Positions 62,632 to 64,000 of a stretch of 64,000 bases of DNA are shown here, piece by piece. The notes below the pieces were generated by a model that saw nothing but the letters and a program-made list of their open reading frames with translations, was not told the DNA's origin and made no database searches. The stretch spans positions 434,001-498,000 of the forward strand of contig NZ_PYAL01000005.1 of assembly GCF_004121055.1 (NCBI RefSeq). The letters are read 5' to 3'. The stretch is from Achromobacter aloeverae. GTDB taxonomy: Bacteria; Pseudomonadota; Gammaproteobacteria; Burkholderiales; Burkholderiaceae_B. The position numbers were made by a program, and so were the translations under genes. Each line of letters starts with the position of its first letter. The first letter of the stretch is position 1.

Positions 62632-63936
62632 TCAGGGCGACGCGGGTATCCATCCGAGCAGCTTGAACCATCCGTAATCCAGCGGCACCAGCACGACGAA
62701 GGTGATGGCGGCGATGACCAGGCATAGCCGGAGCCCTTCGCGCGGCGGCACCTTGCCCATGCCCATGGCGACGACGAAAGGCGCGGCCTGGTAGGGCAGG
62801 ACCGGCGTGGCGTAGCCGATCACTTGTATCATGAGCACCGTCAGCAAGGGCAGGCCGCTGGCATCGGCCAGGGCCTGTGCCAGCGGGGTGTACAGCGCCG
62901 GCACGCCGTTGGCCGTGACGACGAAATTGAGCACCGTGGTCAGGCCGGCCAGCGAATAGAACGTGCGCAGCGGTTGCGCCGGGTCCAGCGGCAGCAGGGC
63001 CAGCAGCCAGCGGCCGATGGCGTGGCCCAGGCCGGAGGCGGTGACGAGGGCGGCCAGGCCCAGGATGGCGGCAACGTAGAGGCAGGTGCGCACATTCACG
63101 CCGGCGGCGAATTCGTCGCCGTTCAGGAAGCCCACGCGCGGAAGCAGGCAGACGCAGGCGGCGGCCAGGCCTACCCAGGCGGGCGAGATGCCATGCCAGG
63201 CATCGGTCATCCACAGCACCAGCGTGATGACCAGCAGCGCGCTCAGGCGTTTTTCGGCACGGCTCAGGGTCGTGCGGGGGGCGCCGGCGGCGCCGGCTTG
63301 CGGACGGGCGGGGAACATCAGGCAGATGCAGGCCAGCAGCGCCAGCCCCTTGAGGATGCCCATCACGGGCGTATGCAGCCAGAGATACGAGAGATAGGCG
63401 AAATGCAGGCCGTAGGCCTGTTCCGCCGCGCCCGCCATGACCAGGTTGGGGACGTTGGCCGGCAGGATGCTGGCCGACAGTTGGTAGGTGCCCATGCCCA
63501 CCGCCAAGGCCAGGCCGATGCGTCCGCGGCTACCCTCGGCCAGCCCGGCGTGGTCGGCCAGCGCCATCACGATGGGCATGAGCAGGGCGATGCGGCCCAT
63601 GTTCGACGGCATGACGAAGGCCAGCCCGTAGGTCAGCAGGATCACGCCGCCCACCATGCGGGGCCATGAGCCATCCAGGCGCGCCGCCAGCGCGCCGGCC
63701 ATGCGATCGGCCAGGCCGACCTTGCGGATGGCCAGGCCCAGCACGAAGCCGCTCAATACCAGCCAGAACGCCGCCGACGCGAAGCCCGAGAAAATGACGT
63801 CTACCGAAGAGATATGCAGGATCGCGGCGGCCGCGAAGAACAGTAGCGCGACCAGGTATTCGGGCAGGCGCCCGGTCGCCCACAATACGATGGTCACGGT
63901 CACCAGGATGGCGGCCGGCAGCAAGCCATGATCCAC
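62632..63936 (-). CDS. DASS/SLC13 family anion transporter
   Basis: Members of this family move di- or tricarboxylates, sulfate or related anions with sodium or protons across the inner membrane. The 434-residue protein has about eleven hydrophobic helices and the two conserved regions: FVMPSNMGRIALLMPIVMALADHAGL with the SN-containing clamp, and TTVLNFVVTANGVPALYTPLAQALADASGLPLL with a TAN clamp. A GTG at 63936 is the start, with GAGGAG seven bases upstream. It converges with the LysR gene, 13 bases between the stops. The substrate is unknown; a dicarboxylate such as HMG would fit the neighbouring genes. Confidence 0.88.
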   Translation of the reverse strand: MDHGLLPAAILVTVTIVLWATGRLPEYLVALLFFAAAAILHISSVDVIFSGFASAAFWLVLSGFVLGLAIRKVGLADRMAGALAARLDGSWPRMVGGVILLTYGLAFVMPSNMGRIALLMPIVMALADHAGLAEGSRGRIGLALAVGMGTYQLSASILPANVPNLVMAGAAEQAYGLHFAYLSYLWLHTPVMGILKGLALLACICLMFPARPQAGAAGAPRTTLSRAEKRLSALLVITLVLWMTDAWHGISPAWVGLAAACVCLLPRVGFLNGDEFAAGVNVRTCLYVAAILGLAALVTASGLGHAIGRWLLALLPLDPAQPLRTFYSLAGLTTVLNFVVTANGVPALYTPLAQALADASGLPLLTVLMIQVIGYATPVLPYQAAPFVVAMGMGKVPPREGLRLCLVIAAITFVVLVPLDYGWFKLLGWIPASP

Positions 63937-64000
63937 GACGTTCTCCTCACCCTATCTTCATGTTTGGCGCGGAGAATAAAGCGAAACCGTGAATTTGGAA

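Overview
The window is high-GC DNA with the codon bias of a betaproteobacterium. The blocks rpe-gph-trpE and apaG-mltA, the Liv/CaiB-type catabolic operons and the overall gene style point to Alcaligenaceae, close to Bordetella or Achromobacter. This assignment is inferred from gene content; no 16S rRNA gene is present.

Layout. 1-7.7 kb: the end of a DHA2 drug exporter, a class I PPK2, topoisomerase IB, a GH15 glucan hydrolase, a soluble hybrid histidine kinase and a hotdog thioesterase. 7.9-18.0 kb: a complete selenocysteine locus. It holds fdnG with an in-frame UGA followed by a SECIS-like hairpin, fdxH, fdnI, fdhE, selA, selB and the tRNA-Sec gene selC, all on the + strand and tightly packed. 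Only selD is absent. SelB is much longer than usual because of two in-frame tandem-repeat insertions. 18.0-22.6 kb: a DUF779 gene and an aldehyde dehydrogenase, divergent from an AcoR-type sigma-54 activator, with a -24/-12 promoter and paired inverted repeats between them.

22.7-39.5 kb: the trp genes are split. trpGDC lies at 22.7-25.1 kb and trpE (with gph and rpe) at 36.2-39.5 kb. About 11 kb of accessory genes separate them: an EmrAB/OprM-like efflux operon, TetR, pgl, gnd, MarR, an AbrB-family membrane protein and an unrecognised effector-like protein. Each trp half has its own short Trp-rich leader peptide. 39.6-50.4 kb: apaG, mltA, a UbiH-like monooxygenase, a dsbC-like gene, two paralogous 2-hydroxyacid dehydrogenases and opgGH for periplasmic glucans.

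50.5-64 kb: two small genes and then a catabolic locus. It contains a Liv-type ABC transporter (permease and ATPase fused), a CaiB/BaiF CoA-transferase, an HMG-CoA lyase-like enzyme, a GMC alcohol oxidoreductase, a semialdehyde dehydrogenase, a divergent LysR regulator and a DASS transporter. Read as a pathway, this set could oxidise mevalonate to 3-hydroxy-3-methylglutarate, activate it to HMG-CoA and cleave it without HMG-CoA reductase. That is a hypothesis.

Short tandem repeats recur throughout: a heptamer before ppk2, 15-bp and 9-bp units in selB, repeats holding the stop codons of the GH15 gene, pgl and gph, and 39-bp units in dsbC.
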